Shown here: in pieces, positions 27,432 to 35,870 of the stretch
Position numbering within the stretch: the first letter of the stretch is position 1
Layout of the letters: each line of letters starts with the position of its first letter
Source of the DNA: Myxococcales bacterium UBA1660
Lineage (GTDB): Bacteria; Myxococcota_A; Polyangia; Polyangiales; Houyiibacteriaceae
Length of the DNA: 64,000 nt
Assembly (NCBI GenBank): GCA_002320815.1
Contig: DCLA01000020.1
Location: 1-64,000, forward strand
Reading direction: 5' to 3'
Notes under the pieces: model-generated
The model's input: only the letters and a program-made list of their open reading frames with translations
Told to the model about the DNA's origin: nothing
Databases searched by the model: none
Position numbers and translations under genes: made by a program

Positions 27432-28616
27432 GTGTCGCGCAGCCTCGCCCTCGTCTCGGTGGACTTCTACTCCCGCTACGGAGTGCGTCCGCCGCTCCAG
27501 CTCCACGCCGTCGCCCGCGACGGGTCCGCCATCGGCTTCCGCCGGCAGGCGCTCTCGTCGCGGGAGTTCGAGGAGCACTGGTTCACGCCGGGCGGGGCCG
27601 AGGTCGAGGCTCCCCGCGACGTCCGTTCCCTCGCCAGCGCCCGGTGGTGCGGCCTCTACGGGCACGAGCCCCCGCGGGACGATGAACCGCCGAGCTGGCC
27701 CGAGGGCTACCGCAAGCGGTCGCAGCAGTCCGGCGAGCTCTTCTATGTCGAGGTGAGCACGCCCCTGGGGAAGCGCGAGCTCCATCGGGTCGGCCCCGAG
27801 ACCAGCGAACGCGTCGACGGTCACGTGCCCAGCGACACGCAGCTCGAAGCCATTGGTGGTGGCCGCGCGGTCCGGGCCTCGAAGGACACCTGGCGCATCG
27901 TCCGGGCCCAGGGCCCGGACCTCGTCGCCGAGCTCCCGACGAGCCTCCGGCGGATCGCCCGCGAGTGGCGGGCCAGCGCGCTCCGGCAGCTCTTCTACCT
28001 GCCCGAGGCGGACGTCCTGGTCTTCATCTCCCAGCGGGAGGGCGCCTGGGTCGCCGCCGAAGCGTTGCGCGCGGTGGAACCGGGGGAAGCCCTGGGCGGC
28101 GCGGGCTCGCCGGTCGCCTTCGAGGTCCGGACCGAGAAGCCGAAGAGGCGTCGACCGGTCCTCCGCAAGAAGGAGCGCGAGCGATTGGCGATCCTGCAGG
28201 AGGCCGGCCTCTTCGGCGAGCTCGACGACGCGCTGCTCCGGGAGCTCGCCCACCTCGTCGGCGGGAGCGACCGCCTGGCCTCGGCCGTGGACACCGCCTT
28301 CGTCCACGGCAAGCTCCACGACCCGGCGGTGCGCTCCATCCAGAGCGTGTGGCCCGGGCTCGGCGTCGAGGCGGTGCTCCGGGAAGAAGACGGCCGGCTC
28401 CGGCTCACCGACGCCGACGGGACGGTGCGCGAGCTCCCGAACCGCACGCACCATGACTGGGCCGCGGCCCACAACGAAGCCCTGCGCGTGCTCGGCGACC
28501 CCCGCCGTCTCGTGGGCGTGCCCACCGACGACTGGGAGGAGCCGCTTTTCGTGATCTGCGACCCCGCGGGCGCCGCCGCCCTGGCCGCCACGGGCCTGGT
28601 CGACGAGGGGTACTGA
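27432..28616 (+). CDS. Protein of unknown function
   Basis: A 394-residue protein with good coding bias, starting at GTG 27432 nine bases after the DUF2330 stop. I do not recognise a domain. It lacks a signal peptide. It has a basic segment in the middle (TEKPKRRRPVLRKKERERLA, about residues 230-250) that separates an N-terminal mixed alpha/beta half from a C-terminal half with many short helices. It may be cotranscribed with the DUF2330 gene. It converges with the following exported protein with one base between the stops. Confidence 0.65.
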   Translation: MSRSLALVSVDFYSRYGVRPPLQLHAVARDGSAIGFRRQALSSREFEEHWFTPGGAEVEAPRDVRSLASARWCGLYGHEPPRDDEPPSWPEGYRKRSQQSGELFYVEVSTPLGKRELHRVGPETSERVDGHVPSDTQLEAIGGGRAVRASKDTWRIVRAQGPDLVAELPTSLRRIAREWRASALRQLFYLPEADVLVFISQREGAWVAAEALRAVEPGEALGGAGSPVAFEVRTEKPKRRRPVLRKKERERLAILQEAGLFGELDDALLRELAHLVGGSDRLASAVDTAFVHGKLHDPAVRSIQSVWPGLGVEAVLREEDGRLRLTDADGTVRELPNRTHHDWAAAHNEALRVLGDPRRLVGVPTDDWEEPLFVICDPAGAAALAATGLVDEGY

Positions 28617-28617
28617 A

Positions 28618-29829
28618 TCAACGCGCTTCGAAGACCTGGAGCGCGAAGCCGCCGTAGCCGTTGGTGGCCTTGAGCTCGGCGCGGTAGGTCCCGCCCGAGC
28701 TGGCGCAGAAGCGGGCGCTGGGGCGAGGCTCCTCGCGACTCGAGGCCCGCTCGGAGCCGTAGGCGTCCATGAAGCGGACCCGGAGCGAGCGCACCGAGGG
28801 CATCCCGACGGCGATGACCCGGTAGCACTGCCCCGAGCGCGCGGTGAAGTCGAAGGTCCGGGTCTCGCTGCGCCCGAGCTGCCCCTCCACGGCGGGGAGC
28901 AGGGGCAACATCCCTTCGCCGACCTCGCCATGGCGGTCGCGGAGCGCGCGGGCCACGAAGCCGGTCCCGGCGCCGCCCACTGGCGGGCGAGGCCGGGCGG
29001 CGGCGGCCGCGGCGGCGCGCTCGGCGGCCGCGGCGCGGAAGGTGCGCCAGGCGACTTCGCCGCCGCCCTCGGCGCGGATGCGGAGCGCGTAGTCACCAGT
29101 CCTGGTGGGGCAGAGCGGCCGCAGCACCCCGAGGGTCGCGCGGGGCCGGCCCTGAGCGCTCCGAGCGACGCGGTCGCCGCCCGGCGCCATGAGCTCCAGG
29201 CTCAACGCGCGGACACCGGGGCCGCCGGCGGCGAGGACCCGGTAGCAGGAGCCGCCGACCAGATGGACCGGCTTCTGCGCCTGCGCGCCGTCGGTGAGCC
29301 CCTCCGTCTCCACGCCGCTGGCGGGCACCTGGCCCTCACCGTGGCGGCGGACCATCGCCTCGAGGGCGTCGTGGGACGTGGCGGCCTCCTGGGGGCTCTG
29401 GAGCGCCGACTCGGAGGCCACGCGGAAGGCCGCGGCGGCGAAGGCGCCCTCCCCCCTCGCCCGCACCTCGAGCACTCCCCGGGCGGCCGCCCCCTCGTGG
29501 CAATGGACCAACTGCGCCGGCCGCCCCTCCGCGCGGGCACGCACGCGGCCGCCGATCGTCAACGCGAGCTGCACCGGGAAGTCGGCGCCCTGCGCCACGA
29601 GGAGCACGCAGGTGTCCGCCGGGACCTGGAAGCGCATCCGGTGACGTCCGTTGCGGCGAAGGGTCCCGTCGGCCACCTCCGTGAGGGGAGTGCCTCCGGC
29701 GTCGGCTTCCCCGCGCGCGGAGACCGCGAGCACCAGGGCCGCCCGCTGGGAGCTCTCGTCGGGGTCGTCGGCCATCGAGCGGGCCGGGAGGAGCGAACAG
29801 AAGGCGAGGGTCAGGGCGAGGCGCGTCAC
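28618..29829 (-). CDS. Exported protein with three related beta-type modules
   Basis: A 403-residue protein with a signal peptide (MTRLALTLAFCSLLPARSMA). Three similar modules follow, at roughly residues 60-150, 185-260 and 310-403. Each has a hydrophobic strand containing one Cys (DTCVLLVAQG, GSCYRVLAAGGPGVRALSLE, GQCYRVIAVGMPSVRSLRV) and a second Cys about 40-50 residues later (LVHCHEG, LRPLCPTRTG, ARFCASSGGTY). They are separated by an Ala-rich linker. The pattern resembles pre-peptidase C-terminal or carbohydrate-binding-like domains common in myxobacterial exported proteins. No enzyme domain is present. The three-fold duplication is visible directly. Confidence 0.7.
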   Translation of the reverse strand: MTRLALTLAFCSLLPARSMADDPDESSQRAALVLAVSARGEADAGGTPLTEVADGTLRRNGRHRMRFQVPADTCVLLVAQGADFPVQLALTIGGRVRARAEGRPAQLVHCHEGAAARGVLEVRARGEGAFAAAAFRVASESALQSPQEAATSHDALEAMVRRHGEGQVPASGVETEGLTDGAQAQKPVHLVGGSCYRVLAAGGPGVRALSLELMAPGGDRVARSAQGRPRATLGVLRPLCPTRTGDYALRIRAEGGGEVAWRTFRAAAAERAAAAAAARPRPPVGGAGTGFVARALRDRHGEVGEGMLPLLPAVEGQLGRSETRTFDFTARSGQCYRVIAVGMPSVRSLRVRFMDAYGSERASSREEPRPSARFCASSGGTYRAELKATNGYGGFALQVFEAR

Positions 29830-29911
29830 GGAGCGATGGTACGCACGGGGCGGGCCCGATCTTCAACCGCCGGGCTGGGGTTCGGCCGAGGTCCGTAGTA
29901 GGGATGGGGCC

Positions 29912-31414
29912 ATGACCTTGGACACCTTCGACGCTCCCGGTGACTACATCAACGGCGCCTTCGTGGTCCCCGACGCGCCCGACGAGACGCTGCGCATCCT
30001 GAGCCCGGCGGACCAGAACGACGTGGTCGGCGTGCACCCGGTGGCCCACGACCACGTGGACCAGGCCATCGACGCCGCGCGCCGGGCCTACCCGGCTTGG
30101 CGCCGGCTGGGGGAAGCCAAGCGCCGGGAGCTGCTGCGGAAGTACCAGGAGGTCGTCCGCGGCTACGAGGCCCAGATCGCCGAGACCATCGCCCGCGAGG
30201 TGGGCAAGCCCCTCTGGGACGCGATGGGCGAGGCCAAGGCCCTGGCGGGCAAGGTCGATCTGATGCTCGGCGAGGGCGCGCGCTTCACCCGCGACGAAGC
30301 GCTGGACGATCTGCCCGGCGCCATCCGCCACCGCCCCCACGGCGTGCTGAGCGTGGTGGGTCCCTTCAACTTCCCGGCCCACCTGCCCAACGGGCAGATC
30401 GTGCCGGCGCTGCTCCACGGGAACACCGTGGTCTTCAAGCCCAGCGAGAAGACGCCCAACGCCGCGGTATGGCTGGCCCGGGCGTTCCACGAGGCCGGCT
30501 TCCCGCCCGGCGTCTTCAACGTGGTCCAGGGCGGCTCGCACAGCGCCAAGGCGCTGGTCCGGCATCGGGGCATCGACGGCATCCTCTTCACCGGCTCGGT
30601 GGCCGTGGGCCAGTCGATCGTCGCGGCCAACGCCGACCGGCCGGGGTGTCTCATCGCCCTGGAGCTGGGCGGCAAGAACGCCTCCATCGTCCTGGACGAC
30701 GCCGACGTGGAGCGTGCCGCCCGGCAGATCGCCTTCGCGGCCTACGCCAGCGCGGGTCAGCGCTGCACCGCGACCAGCCGGGTCTACGCGACCCCGGGGA
30801 TCATCGACCGGCTCCAGGAGCGCCTCGCCGCCGCGGCCCAGGCGATCACCGTGGGCTACCCCCTCGATTCGGGCGTCTTCATGGGTCCGCTCATCGACGA
30901 GGGCTCCCGGGAGCGGCTCCTCGCCGCCCAGGGCCGGGCCCGCGCGGCGGGCTTCGAGGCCATCGTGGACGGTGGCGCCCTCCCGAAGGTCGGCGATCAC
31001 CAAGGCTGGTACGTGCGCCCCTCGCTCCATCGCGCGCCCCGCGCCGACCTGGTGGTCGAGGGCTACACCCACGACGAGCTCTTCGGCCCCGACGTGGCCC
31101 TCTACCCGGTGGCCGACCTCGCGGAGGCCTGCCAGCGCGCCAACGGGACCCGCTACGGCCTCGCCGCCGCGGTCTTCACCGCCAGCGAGGAGAGCTTCGA
31201 GGCCGCGGCCGACGAGCTCCGGGTCGGCGTACTCCACTGGAACCAGTCCAGCGCCGGCGCCAGCGGCCGCCTGCCCTTCGGCGGTGTCGGCGAGAGCGGC
31301 AACCACCGCCCGGCGGGCATCCTGGCGGGCACCTTCTGCGCCTGGCCCCAGGCCGTCCGCTTCACCCCCCCCGCCGACGCCCCCCTCCCCACCTGGCCCG
31401 GCCTCTACGGCTAA
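29912..31414 (+). CDS. Aldehyde dehydrogenase, AstD-like
   Basis: A 500-residue NAD(P)-dependent aldehyde dehydrogenase. VVGPFNFPAHLPNGQIVPAL, FTGSVAVGQ, Glu251 in ALELGGKNAS and the nucleophile Cys285 in SAGQRCTATSR are all present with normal spacing. The segments HLPNGQIVPALLHGN and GRLPFGGVGESGNHRPAG match succinylglutamate-semialdehyde dehydrogenase (AstD) of the arginine succinyltransferase pathway better than other classes. No other ast gene is near, so the substrate stays provisional. The family's N-terminus fits ATG 29912. A cluster of palindromic repeats begins one base after the stop codon. Confidence 0.88.
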   Translation: MTLDTFDAPGDYINGAFVVPDAPDETLRILSPADQNDVVGVHPVAHDHVDQAIDAARRAYPAWRRLGEAKRRELLRKYQEVVRGYEAQIAETIAREVGKPLWDAMGEAKALAGKVDLMLGEGARFTRDEALDDLPGAIRHRPHGVLSVVGPFNFPAHLPNGQIVPALLHGNTVVFKPSEKTPNAAVWLARAFHEAGFPPGVFNVVQGGSHSAKALVRHRGIDGILFTGSVAVGQSIVAANADRPGCLIALELGGKNASIVLDDADVERAARQIAFAAYASAGQRCTATSRVYATPGIIDRLQERLAAAAQAITVGYPLDSGVFMGPLIDEGSRERLLAAQGRARAAGFEAIVDGGALPKVGDHQGWYVRPSLHRAPRADLVVEGYTHDELFGPDVALYPVADLAEACQRANGTRYGLAAAVFTASEESFEAAADELRVGVLHWNQSSAGASGRLPFGGVGESGNHRPAGILAGTFCAWPQAVRFTPPADAPLPTWPGLYG

Positions 31415-31415
31415 C

Positions 31416-31546
31416 GGGGACGATCGTCGTCATTGTCGTCATTCGACCCCGGGGACGATCGTCGTCATTGTCGTCATTCGACCCCGCCGGCGATCGGCCG
31501 CCGCTGGAAACATGTTTCCAATGACGACATGACGACGATCGTCCCC
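31416..31546. repeat. 35-bp tandem duplication plus inverted partial copy and central palindrome
   Basis: An exact 35-bp unit starting GGGGACGATCGTCGTCATTG occurs at 31416-31450 and again at 31451-31485 without a gap. At 31520-31546 the first 28 bases of the unit recur in inverted orientation with one base missing. Between them lies the perfect 16-bp palindrome TGGAAACATGTTTCCA (31505-31520). The inverted copy can pair with either direct copy into a long stem of about 27 bp. It may act as terminator or mRNA-stabilising structure for the aldehyde dehydrogenase gene, as a protein-binding site, or be a REP-like element. Confidence 0.9.
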
Positions 31547-31567
31547 GGCGTTTGGTATGACGGGGGG

Positions 31568-32698
31568 ATGGATGGGATGGAGTCGCTGACCTTGCCTCTC
31601 GCGCCGACGGAGCTCCCCGAGAAGCTCCGTCGCTTCGCCGACCCCAACGCGCCGGTCCCCGCCAAGACCATGGCGGCCAAGGGCCTGGTCCCCGTGCGCG
31701 GCGGCGACCTGGTCACGCTGTTGGTGCAGCTCGGCGCGGACCCGGAGCCGAGCGTCGCCGACGCCGCCCGCAAGTCGCTGCGGGACATGCCCGACGAGGT
31801 GCTCCTGCCCGCGGTGGGCGGCGAGCTCCACCCGGCCGTCCTCCACGGCCTGGCCACGAGTCTCTACGAGAACGAGGGCGTCCTCGAGCAGATCGTCGAG
31901 CACCCCAACGTCCATCCCGGGACCGTGGAGCGCGTCGCGCGGCACGCCTCGGAGCGCATCTGCGAGATCATCGCCACCAACCAAGCGCGCCTGTTGGACG
32001 CGCCGGCCATCGTCGAGTCCCTCTACAAGAACAAGCACGCGCGCATGTCCACCATCGACCGGCTGGTCGAGCTCTGCGCGCGCAACGGCGTCCGCCTGGA
32101 GGGCATCCCCAGCTTCGACGCGCACGTGAAGGCCATCCAAGGCCAGCTCATCCCCGAGCCCACCGACGAGCCGCTCCCCACCGACACCCTCTTCCAGGAA
32201 GCCCTCGCCGAAGACGACGGCGACGCCACCGCGGTCGACATCGACAAGGTCGACGGCTCGGAGACGGTGAAGGAGAAGAACAAGCCGCTCAGCTTCCGCA
32301 TCCGGCAGATGAGCATCTCGGAGAAGATCCGCATGGCCGTCGTCGGCGACGCGGCGGCGCGCTCCATCCTGCTGCGCGACCCCAACCGCATGGTCTCCAA
32401 CGCGGCCATCAACTCGCCCTCGATGAGCGAGCCCGAGGCCGCGGCCATCGCGCACAGCAAGGAGGTCGCCGAGGACATCCTGCGGATCATCGCCAACCGG
32501 AAGGAGTGGACGCGGACCTACGAGGTGAAGCGCGCCCTGACCTTCAACCCGAAGACCCCGGTGGGCATCTCCATGCGCTTCCTCAGCCACATGCGGCCGA
32601 GCGACCTGAAGCTGCTGGCCAAGAGCCGCGGCGTACCCAACCCCCTGAAGACCGCCGCGAAGCAGCGGCTCGAGAAGAAGATGAAGGGACGTTCCTGA
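31568..32698 (+). CDS. Conserved hypothetical protein, helical-repeat type
   Basis: A 376-residue cytosolic protein. The sequence is a series of amphipathic helices with HEAT-like pairs (EPSVADAARKSLRDMPDEVL, then LHPAVLHGLATSLYENEGVL, then further pairs in the C-terminal half). A charged linker of about residues 195-235 (DGDATAVDIDKVDGS) divides two such blocks. No catalytic motif is seen, so it is probably a scaffold. The start could be ATG 31568 or ATG 31577. The stop overlaps the start of the TPR-protein gene as TGATG. The repeat cluster lies directly upstream and may contain its promoter. Confidence 0.7.
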   Translation: MDGMESLTLPLAPTELPEKLRRFADPNAPVPAKTMAAKGLVPVRGGDLVTLLVQLGADPEPSVADAARKSLRDMPDEVLLPAVGGELHPAVLHGLATSLYENEGVLEQIVEHPNVHPGTVERVARHASERICEIIATNQARLLDAPAIVESLYKNKHARMSTIDRLVELCARNGVRLEGIPSFDAHVKAIQGQLIPEPTDEPLPTDTLFQEALAEDDGDATAVDIDKVDGSETVKEKNKPLSFRIRQMSISEKIRMAVVGDAAARSILLRDPNRMVSNAAINSPSMSEPEAAAIAHSKEVAEDILRIIANRKEWTRTYEVKRALTFNPKTPVGISMRFLSHMRPSDLKLLAKSRGVPNPLKTAAKQRLEKKMKGRS

Positions 32699-33954
32699 TG
32701 GGCCTCCTGGGCAAGATCTTCGGCGGCAAGAGCGCCGCCGACCACGCCGCCACCGGCGAGACGCTCCTCGACCGCGACGACCCCGGCGGCGCCAAGCTGG
32801 CCTTCGAGAAGGCCCTGGCCAAAGCGAGCACCGACGAGGAACGGGCCACCTACCGAGCGCGCATCGACGAGGCCATGGACGGCATCGCCTACCAGCGGCT
32901 GGACGAAGCGGAGCGACTCCTGGACCAGGGCGACCACGGGCTCGCCCTGGAGGAGCTGGCCAATGCCTTGGAGGTCGCGGCCACCGACGAGGCGCGCGCC
33001 GAGATCCAGGCGCGCGTGGACGGACTGGAGCGCGAGGAGGCCATCGCCGCCGCCGCCGAGGTCGGCGAGGTGGGCGACGAGGAGAAGTGGGCCATCCTGG
33101 TCGGCGGCTGGGAGGCGGCCCAGGCCGAAGAACTCGAGGAGTACGGCGACCCACTTCGGGACGCGCTCCTCCTGCTCCACGGCGGAAAGGCCGAGGGGGC
33201 GCTCCCGCTGCTGGAGGCGCTCCTGGACGAGGCCGAGGCGCCCCGTTTCCTCTGGGCCGAGGTGGCCCGGGTTCGGCTCGCCGTGGGTGATGACACAGGC
33301 TGCCGCGAAGCCCTCGAGGAGCTGGTGGACAGCATCGCGGCCGAGGAGATCGGCGAGGTCTGGCTGGGCGCGCAGATCAGCCTGGCGCAGCTCGCCGACG
33401 ACGCCGGAGACTTCGACGAGGCCATGGCCCGGCTGCAGAAGGCGGTGGAGGTCTTCGACGACGACCACCGGCCCTACTTCCTGATGGGGCGCTTCCTGCG
33501 CGGCAAGGACCTCCCCGAGGAGGCCATCGAGGTCCTGGAGGTCGCCGCCGGTCTCCTCGACGAGATCCGCCCCGATTGGCAGGTGCTCGAGGAGCTCGGC
33601 CTGGCCTACGCCGACGCCGACCGCGAGCCCGAGGCCATCGAGACCCTCGAACGGGTGATCACCTTCTTCACCGACCGGAAGCTCCTCGACTTCCCGGTGG
33701 AGACCACCACGACCCTGGCCGCCCTCCACGAGGAGGCGGGCAAGCTCGAGCGCGCGGCCGATCTCTACGCCTCCCTGGCCCGCGGCAGCGACCGCGCCCA
33801 CCACGCCGAGTACCACGCGGAGGCTGGCCGTCTCCTGGCCGAGCTGGGGCTCGCCGACGAAGCCCGTCGCATGCTCAAGCGCGCGGTGGCCCTGGCCGAG
33901 AACGACGACGAGCTGCGGGACGAAGCCCAGACCCTCCTCGACGACCTCGACTGA
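32698..33954 (+). CDS. TPR-repeat protein
   Basis: A 418-residue acidic protein made of tetratricopeptide-like helical pairs. Typical pairs are seen at [20 protein letters not shown] near the start, [54 protein letters not shown] and [16 protein letters not shown]. The N-terminal [11 protein letters not shown] is an amphipathic stretch often found in membrane-associated TPR proteins. It should mediate protein-protein contacts. The gene is coupled to the helical-repeat gene upstream, so the two products may form a complex. Its partner process is unknown. Confidence 0.8.
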   Translation: MGLLGKIFGGKSAADHAATGETLLDRDDPGGAKLAFEKALAKASTDEERATYRARIDEAMDGIAYQRLDEAERLLDQGDHGLALEELANALEVAATDEARAEIQARVDGLEREEAIAAAAEVGEVGDEEKWAILVGGWEAAQAEELEEYGDPLRDALLLLHGGKAEGALPLLEALLDEAEAPRFLWAEVARVRLAVGDDTGCREALEELVDSIAAEEIGEVWLGAQISLAQLADDAGDFDEAMARLQKAVEVFDDDHRPYFLMGRFLRGKDLPEEAIEVLEVAAGLLDEIRPDWQVLEELGLAYADADREPEAIETLERVITFFTDRKLLDFPVETTTTLAALHEEAGKLERAADLYASLARGSDRAHHAEYHAEAGRLLAELGLADEARRMLKRAVALAENDDELRDEAQTLLDDLD

Positions 33955-34075
33955 CATCGCCCTTGCCGGCGGGCCGAACCCATCGCATGGTTCCGTCGTC
34001 AGCTCGGGGCGTGGACCGGGAAGCTCTCGGCCGCGACCGTCGACCCCTCGGGGTCTCCGGGCAGAAAGTACGCCG

Positions 34076-34993
34076 ATGACCGAAGCCGCGCGCAAGCCGG
34101 TGACTCTTCCGATGCTCCGTCGCATGAAGGCGAAGGGACAGAAGATCACCATGGTGACCGCCTACGATGCCACCTTCGCCCGGATGATCGACGAGGCAGG
34201 GGCCGACATCCTGCTCGTCGGCGACTCCCTGGGCATGGTGGTCCAGGGGCTGGACACCACGCTCCCGGTCACCGTCGAGGAGATCGCCTACCACACCCGG
34301 GCCGTCGCCCGGGGCACCCGCGCGGCGCACATCGTCGCCGACATGCCCTTCCTGAGCCACCAGGTCAGCGGGGAGGAGGCCCTGCGCAACGCGGGCAAGC
34401 TGCTCGCCATCGGCGGCGCCCACGCGGTGAAGATCGAGGGCGGCGTGAGCGCCGCGCCCACCATCCGCCGCATCGTCGAGGCGGGGATCCCGGTCATGGG
34501 CCACGTGGGCCTCACCCCCCAGAGCGTGCACGCCATGGGCGGCTTCCGGGTGCAGGGCAAGACCGAGGACGCCGCCGCCCGGGTCCTCGCCGACGCGCGC
34601 GCCGTCGCCGAGGCGGGGGCCTACGCCGTGGTCCTGGAGGGCGTCCCCAGCGACCTGGCCGCCGAGGTCACCGCGGCCCTGGACGTCCCCACCATCGGCA
34701 TCGGCGCCGGCCCCGACTGCGATGGCCAGGTGCTGGTCTGCTACGACCTCCTGGGGCTCACGCCGGATCTCAAGCCCCGCTTCGTGAAGCGCTACGCCGA
34801 GCTCTTCGAGAGCGGCAAGGCCGCCGTCGCCGCCTACTGCGACGAGGTCCGCCAGGGCGCCTTCCCCGCCGCCGAGCACGGGTTCGGCGAGGTGAAGCGC
34901 GGCGCCCCGCGCTCGGTGGTGCAGCCCATCGCGAACCCCGAGGTCACCGTTCCGGCCGCGAGCCGCTTCGGGACCTACGGGCCTCAGGCCTGA
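34076..34993 (+). CDS. panB: 3-methyl-2-oxobutanoate hydroxymethyltransferase
   Basis: A 305-residue enzyme catalysing transfer of a hydroxymethyl group from 5,10-methylene-THF to 2-oxoisovalerate, the first step of pantothenate synthesis. Diagnostic motifs: [82 protein letters not shown] and [16 protein letters not shown], which together cover the substrate and Mg2+ sites. It is somewhat longer than the E. coli protein because of a C-terminal extension after the VKRYAEL segment. panC follows four bases after the stop, forming a panBC operon. Confidence 0.96.
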   Translation: MTEAARKPVTLPMLRRMKAKGQKITMVTAYDATFARMIDEAGADILLVGDSLGMVVQGLDTTLPVTVEEIAYHTRAVARGTRAAHIVADMPFLSHQVSGEEALRNAGKLLAIGGAHAVKIEGGVSAAPTIRRIVEAGIPVMGHVGLTPQSVHAMGGFRVQGKTEDAAARVLADARAVAEAGAYAVVLEGVPSDLAAEVTAALDVPTIGIGAGPDCDGQVLVCYDLLGLTPDLKPRFVKRYAELFESGKAAVAAYCDEVRQGAFPAAEHGFGEVKRGAPRSVVQPIANPEVTVPAASRFGTYGPQA

Positions 34994-34997
34994 GCCC

Positions 34998-35870
34998 ATG
35001 ACGCCCACCGTCCTCGAGACCCCCCCGGCCTTCCGGGAGGCCACCGACGCGCTGCGGGCCGAGGGGCACGTGGTGGGCCTGGTGCCGACCATGGGCGCCC
35101 TCCACCCCGGGCACCTCGCCCTGGTGGCGGAGGCGCGCCGCCGCGGGGCCACGAAGGTGGCGGTGACCATCTTCGTGAACCCCCTGCAGTTCGACCGCGC
35201 CGACGACCTGGAGCGCTACCCGCGCACCTTCGAGGCCGACCTGGCCGCGTGCGCGGAGGTGGGCGTGGACCTGGTCTTCGCGCCGGCGCCGGGGAGCATG
35301 TACCCCGAAGGCTTCCAGACCCACGTCGAGGTGGGCGAGCTCAGCCGAGCCCTCGAGGGCGCCCACCGCCCCGGTCACTTCCAGGGCGTGACCACCGTGG
35401 TCACCAAGCTCCTCTTGGCCTGCGGTCCCTGCGTGGCCGTCTTCGGACGCAAGGACTACCAGCAGTGGCGGATCCTGGAGCGGATGGCGCGCGATCTGGG
35501 GATCCCGGCCACCATCGTCGGTCACCCCATCGTCCGCGAGCGCGACGGCCTGGCGATGTCCTCGCGCAATCGGCTCCTCCCGCCCGCCGACCGGGAGCGC
35601 GCGCTGGCCATCGCCGCCGGCCTCCGCGCCGCGGGGGAAGCCTGGGAGCGCGGCGAGCGCGACGCGGCGACCCTGCGGCAGCACGTGCTGACGCCGGTCG
35701 AGGTCGCCTTCGACCGGGTGGACTACGTGTTCCTGGTGGACCCCGAGACTCTGCGCGAGAGCGAGGGCCCCGTCGACCGCGGGCTCCTGGTGGTCGCCGG
35801 CCACCTCGGCCCCGTTCGCCTCATCGACAACCTGGAGCTGGGCGTCGACCCGCTGCCCGTCACGGGCTGA
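34998..35870 (+). CDS. panC: Pantothenate synthetase
   Basis: A 290-residue ATP-dependent ligase joining pantoate and beta-alanine. The nucleotidyltransferase HIGH-type motif is HPGH in VPTMGALHPGHLALV; other signatures are VTIFVNPLQF, VFGRKDYQQWRILERM and the KMSKS-like MSSRNRLL. Length and motifs are complete. It is the second gene of the panBC operon. The 3' end overlaps the convergent PEGA kinase gene by 11 bases. Aspartate decarboxylase (panD), the source of beta-alanine, is not in this window. Confidence 0.96.
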   Translation: MTPTVLETPPAFREATDALRAEGHVVGLVPTMGALHPGHLALVAEARRRGATKVAVTIFVNPLQFDRADDLERYPRTFEADLAACAEVGVDLVFAPAPGSMYPEGFQTHVEVGELSRALEGAHRPGHFQGVTTVVTKLLLACGPCVAVFGRKDYQQWRILERMARDLGIPATIVGHPIVRERDGLAMSSRNRLLPPADRERALAIAAGLRAAGEAWERGERDAATLRQHVLTPVEVAFDRVDYVFLVDPETLRESEGPVDRGLLVVAGHLGPVRLIDNLELGVDPLPVTG

